A DNA stretch of 10,312 nt from assembly GCA_030038035.1 (NCBI GenBank), contig JASHPP010000273.1:1-10312 (forward strand). The letters run 5' to 3'. How positions within the stretch are numbered: position 1 is the stretch's first letter; every line of letters starts with the position of its first letter. Of the stretch, positions 1-7,754 are shown piece by piece. Source of the stretch: Trebonia sp. Its GTDB lineage: Bacteria > Actinomycetota > Actinomycetes > Streptosporangiales > Streptosporangiaceae. The notes beneath the pieces were generated by a model. The model saw nothing but the letters and a program-made list of their open reading frames with translations. It made no database searches and was not told where the DNA came from. The translations under genes were made by a program, and so were the position numbers.

Positions 1-1
1 G

Positions 2-1189
2 GCGATGACGGCCGGGGCGGTGTCGGAGTCGTGGGCGAAGGAGATCGCCGGCTGGACCGATCCGCTGCCGCCCGCCGAGCGCGAGAACGCCGACCAGATA
101 CTGCTGGATGCCGCCATGGGCGGCTGCCCGCTCGAAGACCTGTCTGTCTTGGCCCGCACGATCTACGAGGCATGGAAAGCCCAGCACCCCGATAACGACG
201 ACGGCGATGGCAGCGGAGACGAAGACGGCTTCGATGACCGGTTCCTGCGGCTCGGGAGGACGTTCGGCGGCGTTGGCAAGGTCAGCGGCGACCTGACCGC
301 CGGGTGCGCGGCGGCGCTGCAGGCCATCTTCGACGCCCTGGGCAAGCGCGCCGGCGCGGACGATTTCCGCACCGTCGAGCAGCGCCAGCACGACGCCCTC
401 GATGAGGCGCTCCGGCGGCTGATCAAGTCCGGGCTGCTCCCGGAGTCGGCCGGCCTGGACACCATGGCCCAGGTGCTGATCCCGTTCGCCGCGCTGCGAA
501 ACTCAGCGCTTGAGGAGGCGTGGATCGCCGCCCGCGCCGGGCAGCCCGGCTGGCTGACGGGAATCGGCGCCGAGGCCGCCGCCTGCGACGCCAAGCTGGT
601 CCCGGTAGTGGTCGGGACGGTGGACTGGCAGGCCGTGGACGCGATGGCCGGCATATGGATCGACGCGCACGGCCTCGGGCACGGCAAACCGTGCGGCTGC
701 ACCTGCGGCGGCTGCACGTGCCCGCCGCGCGGCCCGCTGTCCCCGGAGGCGAAAGCCCGGCTGCGCCGTACGCTGCTGGCGATGGCCGCCGACGCCATGT
801 CCGGCCCGGACGGGCTGGCCGCGTACCTGCGTTCCCGCCAACTCGGCGCCCCATTCAACACGGCAAGTCTGCCGCTGGACGTGGGCTATGCCGACACCGT
901 CCCGCCGCACATCCGCCAGGCGGTCATCCTGCGCGACAAGCACTGCCAATGGCCCGGCCGGTGCGACAAGCCCCCTGCGGCATGTCACATCCACCACCTC
1001 GTGCCCAAGTCGCAGGGCGGCAAGACCAGTGTCCGCGGTTGCATCTTGCTGTGCGCGTACCACCATGAGGTGTGCGTGCACCGGCAGGGCTGGAAACTGA
1101 TCCTGCACGCCGACGGCACCACCGAGGCCATCTCCCCGCACGGCGAAATCCTGCGCAGCCACGGACCGCCGGCCAGCCAGGCGGGCTAA
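2..1189 (+). CDS. DUF222/13E12-type HNH endonuclease, 5' end outside the window
   Basis: This is a predicted HNH nuclease of the actinobacterial 13E12/DUF222 family, which occurs in many copies in actinomycete genomes. The biological target is not established. Numbering from the ATG at position 5, residues 15-225 look like the DUF222 part. The HNH/zinc module is C314-QWPGR-C320, C327-H328-I-H330-H331, then C346, C350, H353 and H354, followed by a usual family tail ([14 protein letters not shown]). Family members, as I recall them, carry more sequence before this point. The frame is open to the window edge and no ribosome site is visible, so the ATG at 5 is probably internal and the gene begins upstream. 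An odd feature is a cysteine cluster at residues 230-239 (CGCTCGGCTC) where relatives have a variable linker. It lies on the chromosomal side of the tRNA and is not part of the element. The stop is TAA at 1187-1189. Confidence 0.85.
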   Translation, partial: AMTAGAVSESWAKEIAGWTDPLPPAERENADQILLDAAMGGCPLEDLSVLARTIYEAWKAQHPDNDDGDGSGDEDGFDDRFLRLGRTFGGVGKVSGDLTAGCAAALQAIFDALGKRAGADDFRTVEQRQHDALDEALRRLIKSGLLPESAGLDTMAQVLIPFAALRNSALEEAWIAARAGQPGWLTGIGAEAAACDAKLVPVVVGTVDWQAVDAMAGIWIDAHGLGHGKPCGCTCGGCTCPPRGPLSPEAKARLRRTLLAMAADAMSGPDGLAAYLRSRQLGAPFNTASLPLDVGYADTVPPHIRQAVILRDKHCQWPGRCDKPPAACHIHHLVPKSQGGKTSVRGCILLCAYHHEVCVHRQGWKLILHADGTTEAISPHGEILRSHGPPASQAG

Positions 1190-1612
1190 CCGCCCCAATC
1201 CACCAGCCCACCCGGTCCAGTGCTCGGCCGCGATCACGATGACAGGCCCGGCCGGTCGCGCCTGCCGGTACTGCTCGTACCGCTCGGCGAGCATGTCCAG
1301 CTGATGCCGGATGGCGGCCGTGTCCTCGATGATGCTCGCCCGCCCGTCAACCCGGACCCACCACAGGGTGCCCCAGTCTTCGGAGTAGTGGTCGGCGAGC
1401 AACGCCACCCGCGGGTTCTCCCTGATGTTGCGCAGCCGCCGCAGGTTGGGCGTCGTCTTCGGCTTGTGGTCCACCGCGGTGTAGACGAGGTCCCCGTCGA
1501 CCGCGAACGTGACAGGCACCAGATGCGGCCGCCCGTCACTCCCAGTCGTCGCGAGCCGCGCCACCCGCGCGGCGGCAAGCCGCCCCCGCGCTTCCCCCTC
1601 CGTGAGCCTCAC
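503..1612 (-). CDS. PPOX-class F420-dependent oxidoreductase (TIGR03668-like) with lost stop
   Basis: The first ~140 codons (about 1612 down to 1195) match the split-barrel PPOX family, whose actinomycete members use the deazaflavin cofactor F420 or flavin for redox reactions. Signature stretches are [48 protein letters not shown] and, at the end, WTGWA. Relatives stop a few residues after WTGWA. Here the frame continues 230 codons to a TGA at 503-505, antisense to the HNH gene, and that tail resembles nothing I know. A one-base shift just after WTGWA would reach a TAG at 1186-1188, and a T-to-A change in the TTG three codons after it would also make a stop. The GTG at 1612 is preferred because it matches the family N-terminus. 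A CACAAT -10-like box six bases upstream suggests a leaderless transcript. The tail is probably not a real domain, and the gene may be a recent pseudogene. Confidence 0.6.
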   Translation of the reverse strand: MRLTEGEARGRLAAARVARLATTGSDGRPHLVPVTFAVDGDLVYTAVDHKPKTTPNLRRLRNIRENPRVALLADHYSEDWGTLWWVRVDGRASIIEDTAAIRHQLDMLAERYEQYRQARPAGPVIVIAAEHWTGWAGGLGRLARLAGRRSVAAQDFAVRGDGLGGAVGVQDQFPALPVHAHLMVVRAQQDATADTGLAALRLGHEVVDVTCRRGLVAPAGPLAVLVAQDDRLADVRRDGVGIAHVQRQTCRVEWGAELAGTQVRGQPVRAGHGVGGHRQQRTAQPGFRLRGQRAARRARAAAAGAAARFAVPEAVRVDPYAGHRVHGLPVHRPDHYRDQLGVAGGGLGADSRQPAGLPGAGGDPRLLKR

Positions 1613-1650
1613 CCTCCGATTGTGCCGCCCAACGCATGCCACGGAGCCGG

Positions 1651-1656
1651 TAGACT
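1651..1656 (+). promoter_or_regulatory. Probable -10 box of the tRNA-Thr gene
   Basis: TAGACT fits the actinobacterial -10 pattern TAnnnT and lies 33 bases before the mature tRNA 5' end, a normal leader length. No good -35 is seen at 16-18 bases spacing, so the call rests on this box and its position. Confidence 0.4.
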
Positions 1657-1689
1657 TGCGGAGCGCAGCGCCGTCCGCGAGGACCGCAC

Positions 1690-1763
1690 GCCGCCTTAGC
1701 TCAGTCGGTCAGAGCGACGCACTCGTAATGCGTAGGTCATCGGTTCGATTCCGATAGGCGGCT
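1690..1763 (+). tRNA. tRNA-Thr (anticodon CGT)
   Basis: A complete cloverleaf can be folded by eye. The acceptor stem GCCGCCT (1690-1696) pairs with AGGCGGC (1756-1762). The D stem GCTC/GAGC is at 1699-1702 and 1712-1715. The anticodon stem ACGCA/TGCGT encloses the loop CTCGTAA with anticodon CGT at 1724-1726, which reads ACG threonine codons. The T stem ATCGG/CCGAT encloses TTCGATT. The discriminator is T1763 and the CCA end is not encoded (CCCA follows). The gene is intact, as expected when an integrative element inserts at the 3' half of a tRNA and restores it. Its 3' end faces the integrase gene, the standard layout for AICE insertion. Confidence 0.95.
1722..1763 (+). other. Inferred attachment site (attL) in the 3' half of tRNA-Thr
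   Basis: Tyrosine integrases of AICEs usually recombine within the anticodon-loop-to-3'-end part of a tRNA gene, and the int gene here ends 93 bases beyond the tRNA. The crossover is therefore placed in this segment by inference. Exact core limits cannot be set because the matching copy at the far end (attR) is not in the window. Confidence 0.45.
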
Positions 1764-1771
1764 CCCACGTC

Positions 1772-1815
1772 AAAGCCCCTTTCCGAGCAACTGTTCGTGC
1801 TGGAAAGGGGCTTTT
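1772..1815 (+). terminator. Hairpin terminator after tRNA-Thr
   Basis: A perfect 13-base inverted repeat, AAAGCCCCTTTCC (1772-1784) and GGAAAGGGGCTTT (1802-1814), has a small inner AGCA/TGCT stem and ends in TTTT on the + strand. It probably stops tRNA transcription. Read on the - strand the stem is followed by only TTTG, so it may also weakly stop the integrase operon. It lies on the element side of the tRNA, so it would have come with the element. Confidence 0.8.
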
Positions 1816-1864
1816 GCTAACGGGTTTGCTAACAGGCGGCCGTCTAGGCGGCCGTCTAGGCGGC
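1813..1864. repeat. Period-12 tandem repeats between tRNA and int
   Basis: Four consecutive 12-base units are seen: TTTGCTAACGGG, TTTGCTAACAGG, then CGGCCGTCTAGG twice, followed by CGGCTTCGG. TTTGCTAAC is thus repeated at 1813 and 1825. AGGCGGC occurs at 1834, 1846 and 1858, the same seven bases as the 3' acceptor strand of the tRNA (1756-1762). The integrase stop codon (1856-1858) lies inside the repeats. The position next to the core site fits arm-type integrase or excisionase binding sites, but that role is inferred. Confidence 0.75.
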
Positions 1865-3055
1865 TTCGGACATGACACGGGCGAACACCTCGGCGGCTGC
1901 GGTCTCGGCGGCGCGGATGATGTGCGCGTAGACCCGGAGCGTGATTGCGGGGTCGGCGTGGCCGAGCCGGGCGGCGACGACGTGGACCGGTACCCCATTG
2001 AGCAGAAGTGTCGTGGCGTGGATGTGCCTGAGATCGTGAACCCGCGCGTGTGACAGGGCTTCCTTGGGTCGCGGTCCCTCGGCTGGCGCGTTGTAAGCGC
2101 GGATGATCTTGGTCATCAACCAGCCGACCGTATCGGGGTAGATCGGCTGGCCCCATCCGGTCGTGAAGACGTGGCCGCCGCCGTTGCCGCGCCAGGAGTC
2201 TCTAGCTAGGAGCTGCTCGGCGGCCTGGGCCTTGCGGTGCTCACGGATCACAGACGTGGTGTCATCGTCGATGGTGACGACGCGGGACCGGCCGCTCTTG
2301 GTCGTGCCGTTGACACGCTCGCCGTCGATGATCCCTGTTGAGCCGGAGATGGTGATCTTCTTTCCGTCGAGGTCGATATCTGACCAACGGAGGTTGAGCA
2401 GCTCGCCTCGGCGAGCGCCTGTATACGCCGCGACGTGGTAGAAGGCGAACAGCCGATGCTGGCGGGCGGCGGCTAGGAATGTGCGGAGCTGGGCAGGAGT
2501 CCAGACCGTACCGGGAGCGGCGACGTCAGCGCGTGGACGCTTGGCCCGCTCGACGGGGTTGCTCGCTATCAGCTCGTCGACCTGGACGGCATCGCCGAAC
2601 GCCTTTCGCAAGATGGCGTGAGTGTGCACGACCGTCGAGACCGCCAGCGGCCCGCCGTCCCGGCCACCGGTGGTCAGCAGGTCGTGATAGAGCTTGGTGA
2701 TCGTCGACGGGCGGACCGCCTGTAGCCGCATCCTGCCGATGCGCGGCGTCACGTACAGCCGGATGCAGCGCCGGTAGTCGGACCGGGTACGCGGCTTGAT
2801 CTCCATCGCGTGACTGTCGATCCAGTCGTTGAGGTACTCGGTCACGGTGATGCTGTTGCGGTCGATGTACTCGCCTCGGTACGCCTTGACCCGAGCCTCG
2901 TCCCGGGCGGCTTTCGCGGCGGCTTCCGTGGCGAAGCCACCGACCCACCTAGGTTTGCTGACACCCGTCTCGGGATCGTGCACCCGGATGACGTAGGACC
3001 ATGTGGCGCCGCGCTTGACGACGCCATCACGGAGCTTGGGACGCTTGGTAGCCAT
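1856..3055 (-). CDS. int: Site-specific tyrosine integrase of the element
   Basis: This 399-aa enzyme is expected to insert and, with the excisionase, excise the element at the tRNA-Thr gene. The N-terminal ~60 residues form an arm-binding-like region (GATWSYVIRVHDPETG). Residues 65-175 are the SAM-like core-binding domain. Residues 185-385 are the catalytic domain, with R215 in TGARRGE, K253 in TTKSGRSR, H340 and R343 in HDLRH, H366 in LGHAD and the nucleophile Y376 in TLRVYAH. All catalytic residues are present and the length is normal, so it should be active. The start is the ATG at 3055, with GGAGG seven bases before it. That ribosome site lies inside the end of xis, and the xis stop shares one base with this ATG (TGATG), which indicates translational coupling. 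Confidence 0.95.
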   Translation of the reverse strand: MATKRPKLRDGVVKRGATWSYVIRVHDPETGVSKPRWVGGFATEAAAKAARDEARVKAYRGEYIDRNSITVTEYLNDWIDSHAMEIKPRTRSDYRRCIRLYVTPRIGRMRLQAVRPSTITKLYHDLLTTGGRDGGPLAVSTVVHTHAILRKAFGDAVQVDELIASNPVERAKRPRADVAAPGTVWTPAQLRTFLAAARQHRLFAFYHVAAYTGARRGELLNLRWSDIDLDGKKITISGSTGIIDGERVNGTTKSGRSRVVTIDDDTTSVIREHRKAQAAEQLLARDSWRGNGGGHVFTTGWGQPIYPDTVGWLMTKIIRAYNAPAEGPRPKEALSHARVHDLRHIHATTLLLNGVPVHVVAARLGHADPAITLRVYAHIIRAAETAAAEVFARVMSEAA

Positions 3056-3230
3056 CAGGCTGCCTCCTTCATGAGCTGGTTGACATAGGCAGCGAGAGCC
3101 TCGACGGGGACACGGCGCGAGCCGTCGATGCGAACCGACCGGACGGTCCCAGCCGAGATGAGCTGGTAGAGCTTGCTGCGCGAGATGCCGAGGGCCTCCG
3201 CGGCTTCGGGGACGGTGAGCAGGAGCTTGG

Positions 3231-3234
<4 letters not shown>
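3055..3234 (-). CDS. xis: Excisionase / MerR-like helix-turn-helix protein
   Basis: This is a 59-aa small DNA-binding protein of the AlpA/excisionase (HTH_17) type. In AICEs such proteins bend attachment-site DNA and steer the integrase towards excision. The winged helix-turn-helix is plain: LTVPEAAEALGISRSKLYQL, then a wing with RSVRIDGSRRVPVEAL, ending in a short helix (AAYVNQLMKEAA). The start is the GTG at 3234, because MTKLLLTVPEAA is the typical family N-terminus and the GTGA overlap with the stop of rep is a classic coupling signal. It sits between rep and int as in pSAM2. Longer in-frame upstream sequence is a shadow of rep and is rejected. Confidence 0.92.
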
Positions 3235-4562
<1,328 letters not shown>

Positions 4563-4650
4563 GGCGTTCTCCTCTCGTGGCGGGCGTGCTTGAGGGAGGC
4601 GCCCCGGCGCGGCACTGGGCTGCGCCGGGACGGTCATGCGGTGGGCGGGG

Positions 4651-5007
4651 TCATGCGGCGTCGTCGAGGCCTCCGGGTTCGCCGGGAGTGATGCAGCCGT
4701 AGTAGCTGCCGTGTGCGGCGTGCCTGGCGCGGGCGGCGTCGGAGATCGCGACGGCGCTGTACGCGACCGGGCCGAAGCAGCGTTCGGCGGTGTAGTGGCC
4801 GTTGTCGTCTTCGGGGGTGACGCCGAAGATGGCGGCGAGGCGGTCGACCGCGGCCCGCCGCTCGTCGTCGCTGTCCCCGTCGGGGAAGACGAGGATGGTG
4901 GCGCCGTGCTCGGGCACGGGGAACCCGATGTGCGCGCCGAGGAAGCTGGCCAGGTCGCGCAGTCCGTTGATGAACTGGGCGCGGGTGACGGGGCTTGCAG
5001 TTGCCAT
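4651..5007 (-). CDS. Unknown 118-aa element protein between spdB and rep
   Basis: I do not recognise a named domain. The protein is acidic, soluble and without membrane segments. It begins MATASPVTRAQFINGLRDLA, has a central DGDSDDERRAAVDRLAAIFG and ends in PGEPGGLDDAA. The first half reads as a helix, then a strand (ATILVFPDG), then a helix. The second half has several Tyr, Phe and His residues. The start is the ATG at 5007, with AAGAGAGA about seven bases upstream and 14 bases after the stop of spdB, so it is co-transcribed. As I recall, small hypothetical genes at this position are common in AICEs. A role in transfer or replication control is a guess from location only. Confidence 0.8.
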   Translation of the reverse strand: MATASPVTRAQFINGLRDLASFLGAHIGFPVPEHGATILVFPDGDSDDERRAAVDRLAAIFGVTPEDDNGHYTAERCFGPVAYSAVAISDAARARHAAHGSYYGCITPGEPGGLDDAA

Positions 5008-5021
5008 GGCGGTCTCTCTTT

Positions 5022-5657
5022 TCAGGTGGTGCGGATTTCGCGGAGCAGGTCGGAGGCGAGCTGGTTGGAGACGCCGAGCCGGGCGCGGAGCTTGTCGCGG
5101 GTGATCGGCTGGCCACAGGCTTGCTCGTGCTCGTCGGCGACGCGGCGGGCGAAGTCGACGAGCACGGCAGCCGGACGCGCAGGGGACGGCTGGGCGGGCA
5201 GGGACGGGACGGGGACGAGCAGCGCGGGTCGCGGGTCGCCGTCCGGGACGGCCGGGACGGGTAGCGCGGCGGCGGGACGGCTGGCGCGGCGTTCGAGCAT
5301 CGAGACGGCGACGAGGAACGCGGCGCACGGTGTGGCGGCGGCGATCCGGCCCCAGGGAGTGGACTGGGCCTGAGCGAGGTTGGCGGCGAGGCTGAGCAGG
5401 ATGCCACCGGCCAGGACGAGGGTTGGCCAGGACAGGCGGCGGGTGCGGCCGTGCCGTTTGTCGCGCTGGCGTTCGCGGGCGGCCATGACGCAGGTCAGGT
5501 CGATGCAGATCGCGACGGCCCAGGACATCGGCCCGCCCTGGCCATGCCGGGCGGCCAGGTCGCGGATGTGGGTGAACGATCCGGCCCCGGCGATCACGGC
5601 CAGGATCAGGACGGGCGCGGTGTCGGCGAGCGCGGCGGCGGCTCGGCGCAGGGTCAC
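5022..5657 (-). CDS. spdB: SpdB-like DUF2637 membrane protein with C-terminal HTH-like region
   Basis: This 211-aa protein is of the DUF2637 type, found next to the transfer gene in AICEs and conjugative actinomycete plasmids, where Spd proteins assist spread of the DNA through the mycelium. Four membrane segments are likely at about residues 12-30, 43-60, 76-97 and 103-120, with an Arg/Lys-rich loop (RERQRDKRHGRTRR) between the second and third. A Pro/Ala-rich linker (125-163) leads to residues 165-211, which look like a small helix-turn-helix (ITRDKLRARLGVSNQLASDL). This would place a DNA-binding tail on the cytoplasmic side. The start is the GTG at 5657, with AAGGAGG five bases before it. 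It lies 85 bases after the translocase gene. Confidence 0.85.
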   Translation of the reverse strand: MTLRRAAAALADTAPVLILAVIAGAGSFTHIRDLAARHGQGGPMSWAVAICIDLTCVMAARERQRDKRHGRTRRLSWPTLVLAGGILLSLAANLAQAQSTPWGRIAAATPCAAFLVAVSMLERRASRPAAALPVPAVPDGDPRPALLVPVPSLPAQPSPARPAAVLVDFARRVADEHEQACGQPITRDKLRARLGVSNQLASDLLREIRTT

Positions 5658-5742
5658 GGCTGCCTCCTTTCTTGCCGGTTTCAGGGATGGGCCGGGTACG
5701 GACCTGGCGCGGAAGGCCCGCGCCCGCCGTTCGGCGTGGGGT

Positions 5743-7122
5743 TCAGGCGGCTTCGGCGTCGCCGAAGTCCTCCGGCAGGTCGTCGACGGCGACCGGCCCT
5801 GTTGCGGTCAGCGCTGCCCATGACGGGGTGAGGTGGGCGTACGCGCGGGCGGCGTACTCGGCTTGTTCCTCGGTGACTTCGACCGAGCGGACCCGGTACC
5901 AGGAGCCGTCCTGACCGGCGACGATGGCGACGCCGGGAGTCTCGGCGGGGATCGCGCGGGCGGCGACGAGCGCGGCGGGGTCCATGTCGCCGAGGGTCAT
6001 GTTGGCGGTTTCGGGGTCGTTGACCCGGTGGCAGATGCGCCCGGACAACTGGGAGCGCAGCGCGGTGACGCCGGGGCCGAGGTCGGAGCCGATCCGCTGA
6101 CCGCAGACGATGAGGTAGACGCCGAACGCCCGGCCGAGCTGGGCGATGCGCAGCAGCGCGGTTCCGGTGCGGGCGATCTGGTCTTTCTCGGACTTGTCGG
6201 CCATCAGGAACAGCTCGGCCACCTCGTCGACCAGGACCACGACCGGCACCGGCCGCAGCAGGTCGGGAAGCCGCCATATGTTCCGTGCGCCGTGGGCGCG
6301 GCAGAGCCGCATCCGGTCGGCGAGCACCCGCACCAGGTCGGCGAGCAGCTCGCCGCATTCGGCGCGGGTGGTGGCCAGCGCGGACATGCGCGGCGCGTAG
6401 GGGGTGAACTCGACGCCGCCTTTGAGGTCGACGCCGACCAGCGCGACCGGCTGCGGCGCGAGGCCCTTGATGATCGCGTTGGCGAGGTTGGATTTGCCGG
6501 ACTGAGTTGCGCCCGCGTTGAGCCAGTGCGGGACGACGCGGAAGTCGATCACCCACGGCCGCCCGGTTTCGAGCAGTCCGGGCGTGACCTTGAGCAGCTC
6601 GCCGGTTCCCGGCCCGATGCGGACCTCGACGAGGGGATCGTTGCGGACTGCGGCCAGCTGCACCCGGCCTGGGGATGAGCCAGTCACGCGGACCGCGTGG
6701 ACCCGCCAGGCGTGGGCGAGCTGTTCGCAGGCTTTGGCGTAATCGGCGGGCACCTGGCCGTCGAGGAGCTTGACCCGGACCCGCCAGCCGAGCGGGCCGG
6801 GCCGGGGGATGCCCAGCCGCGGGGCGTGCTCGACGCTGACCCGGCGCAGGCGCCGCTTGCTGGTGACGGTGAGTGCGGCTCCGGTGTGGCGGGCGAGGGT
6901 GCCCGCGACCGGAACGGCTTCCAGCGTCCACCGCCAGCGGCGCCGCCTGCTCGAAAGCCCGCACCCGGAGGCGACATGCGCCCAGGTCAGGTACAGGTGG
7001 ATGGCGCGGAAGGGGAATACGGCAAGGAGCCAGAACGAGCGGGGTGCGTAGTGCCGCCAGGAGAGCGTCCCGGCCGCCGTGGCGGCCAGGACGACTCCGG
7101 CGAGAATCAGCATCTCTCGCAT
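5743..7122 (-). CDS. traB: FtsK/SpoIIIE-type DNA translocase (TraB-like transfer protein)
   Basis: This 459-aa ATPase is probably the single conjugation motor that moves double-stranded DNA between hyphae, as TraB does in Streptomyces. The N-terminus has a hydrophobic segment (residues 4-18) and a second at 29-52, then a basic stretch (SSRRRRWRW). The FtsK-like ATPase follows, with Walker A GATQSGKS at 204-211, Walker B PVVVLVDE at 293-300, and the LRIAQLGRAFGVYLIVCGQR helix and strand at 324-343. The start is the ATG at 7122, 14 bases after the preceding gene, with GGAG about ten bases upstream. M4 is a less likely alternative. A C-terminal winged-helix gamma domain, which reads clt repeats in TraB, is not obvious. 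The last ~45 residues are short and acidic, so DNA recognition may rest elsewhere, perhaps on the HTH-like tail of the SpdB protein. Confidence 0.93.
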   Translation of the reverse strand: MREMLILAGVVLAATAAGTLSWRHYAPRSFWLLAVFPFRAIHLYLTWAHVASGCGLSSRRRRWRWTLEAVPVAGTLARHTGAALTVTSKRRLRRVSVEHAPRLGIPRPGPLGWRVRVKLLDGQVPADYAKACEQLAHAWRVHAVRVTGSSPGRVQLAAVRNDPLVEVRIGPGTGELLKVTPGLLETGRPWVIDFRVVPHWLNAGATQSGKSNLANAIIKGLAPQPVALVGVDLKGGVEFTPYAPRMSALATTRAECGELLADLVRVLADRMRLCRAHGARNIWRLPDLLRPVPVVVLVDEVAELFLMADKSEKDQIARTGTALLRIAQLGRAFGVYLIVCGQRIGSDLGPGVTALRSQLSGRICHRVNDPETANMTLGDMDPAALVAARAIPAETPGVAIVAGQDGSWYRVRSVEVTEEQAEYAARAYAHLTPSWAALTATGPVAVDDLPEDFGDAEAA

Positions 7123-7136
7123 GCCGGATGCTCCGC

Positions 7137-7481
7137 TCAGGCGGCCCGGACCGCGGGCGGCGCCGTGGTGATCGCCTCGGCGCGGTAGGCGATGCCCCAG
7201 CGGAGCTGTCCGCCGCGTACTTGCTCCCAGGCGAAGCCGACCAGTCCGGTCAGCTCGACGACCTGGCCCACGCTCACGTCCGGCTCGCCGGACACGTTGA
7301 CGTTGACCAGCTCGACCCGGCCGGTGGCGTCGGCGGCCGACAGGCCGACCGTGTAGACGGTGCGCCCGGCGCGGTCGGTCTTGATTTCGCCCGTGTCCTG
7401 GCTGACCAGGCGCGGGCGCGGTGCGGTCACGCAGACGAACGTCAGGCGTGCCGTGTCGATGGGGATAGGAAGGTTGCGCAT
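7137..7481 (-). CDS. SCO3933-like regulatory/OB-fold-like small protein
   Basis: This 114-aa protein matches the type annotated in actinomycetes as SCO3933-family regulatory protein, commonly the first gene of an AICE transfer operon. Family hallmarks seen are LVSQDTGEIKTDRAGRTVYT near residues 25-44, a run of beta strands (RVELVNVNVSGEP), GQVVELTGLVGFAWEQ and a final GIAYRAEAI. The all-beta pattern suggests an OB-like fold, possibly binding single-stranded DNA, but its biochemical role is not settled. The start is the ATG at 7481, with GAGGAG seven bases upstream. The open frame extends to a GTG at 7682, but that extension has no ribosome site and reads like leader. It lies 14 bases before traB and is the first gene after the promoter at 7701-7729. 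Confidence 0.85.
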   Translation of the reverse strand: MRNLPIPIDTARLTFVCVTAPRPRLVSQDTGEIKTDRAGRTVYTVGLSAADATGRVELVNVNVSGEPDVSVGQVVELTGLVGFAWEQVRGGQLRWGIAYRAEAITTAPPAVRAA

Positions 7482-7618
7482 GGTGCTACTCCTCTGTAGG
7501 GCCCGCGGCGCGGGCCGTTCCCTTGGGCGCGGGAAGCGCTTCCGGGGCAGAGGCGGTAGCATCGGAACGTCACTAGCGGTGCTATGCCGCATCTGGCCTG
7601 GGCGGGTCGCTTCCCGCT

Positions 7619-7644
7619 CAGGCCACAACCATTTCTGTGGCCTG
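7619..7644 (-). promoter_or_regulatory. Hairpin in the transfer-operon leader
   Basis: A perfect 9-base inverted repeat (CAGGCCACA at 7619-7627, TGTGGCCTG at 7636-7644) with an 8-base loop lies in the ~210-base leader. It has no T-run after it on the - strand, so it is not a standard terminator. RNA stability or attenuation roles are possible. Confidence 0.5.
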
Positions 7645-7672
7645 TACTCGCTGTACTTGTCGTTCGCTTGCT

Positions 7673-7696
7673 GGTGTGGCACTGCCTTGCCACATC
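7673..7696 (-). promoter_or_regulatory. Hairpin at the predicted transcript 5' end
   Basis: TGTGGCA (7675-7681) pairs with TGCCACA (7688-7694) around a 6-base loop, extended by one wobble and one further pair. The expected transcription start falls near 7694, so the mRNA would begin with this stem, which may protect its 5' end. Confidence 0.45.
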
Positions 7697-7700
7697 ATCA

Positions 7701-7729
7701 ACGATATACGTACTAAAAGTACGTGTCAA
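7701..7729 (-). promoter_or_regulatory. Promoter of the transfer-replication-integration operon
   Basis: Read on the - strand there is a perfect -35 box TTGACA (7729-7724), a 17-base spacer and a -10-like box TATCGT (7706-7701). This is close to the housekeeping-sigma consensus and lies in an AT-rich pocket unlike the surrounding DNA. It points at the SCO3933-like gene 213 bases on. No other good promoter is seen down to int, so it may drive all seven genes. Confidence 0.7.
7708..7724. promoter_or_regulatory. Palindromic operator inside the transfer-operon promoter
   Basis: ACGTACT, AAA, AGTACGT forms a perfect 7+3+7 inverted repeat that fills the -35/-10 spacer and reaches the first base of the -35 box. 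A bound repressor would block RNA polymerase. AGTACT at 7738-7743 just upstream may be an extra half-site. The likely binder is the XRE-TPR protein encoded next door, by inference. Confidence 0.65.
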
Positions 7730-7754
7730 ATATTTTGAGTACTAGACCGATATT

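Noticed and set aside
1220..1699. Plus-strand frame of 159 codons
   Set aside because: It is antisense to the recognisable PPOX domain and runs into the tRNA gene. It shows no family resemblance.
1837..1864. Possible CRISPR-like or VNTR array
   Set aside because: There are only two full units with no spacers, directly next to an attachment site, so it fits integrase-binding repeats better.
1696..1998. Minus-strand frame of 100 codons across the tRNA
   Set aside because: Its end is the antisense of the tRNA-Thr gene (giving PPIGIEPMTYALR, a well-known false-protein signature) and the rest overlaps the end of int and the terminator.
4563..4637. Earlier ATG of rep at 4637
   Set aside because: It adds 25 Pro/Ala/Arg-rich residues without a ribosome site, while GAGAGGAG precedes the ATG at 4562.
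7619..7644. Terminator of the XRE operon or of the transfer operon
   Set aside because: On neither strand is the stem followed by a T-run, and it lies downstream of the transfer promoter, inside the leader.
7482..7682. N-terminal extension of the SCO3933-like gene to a GTG at 7682
   Set aside because: No ribosome site, Arg/Pro-rich composition and overlap with leader hairpins. The ATG at 7481 has a strong site and starts the family match.
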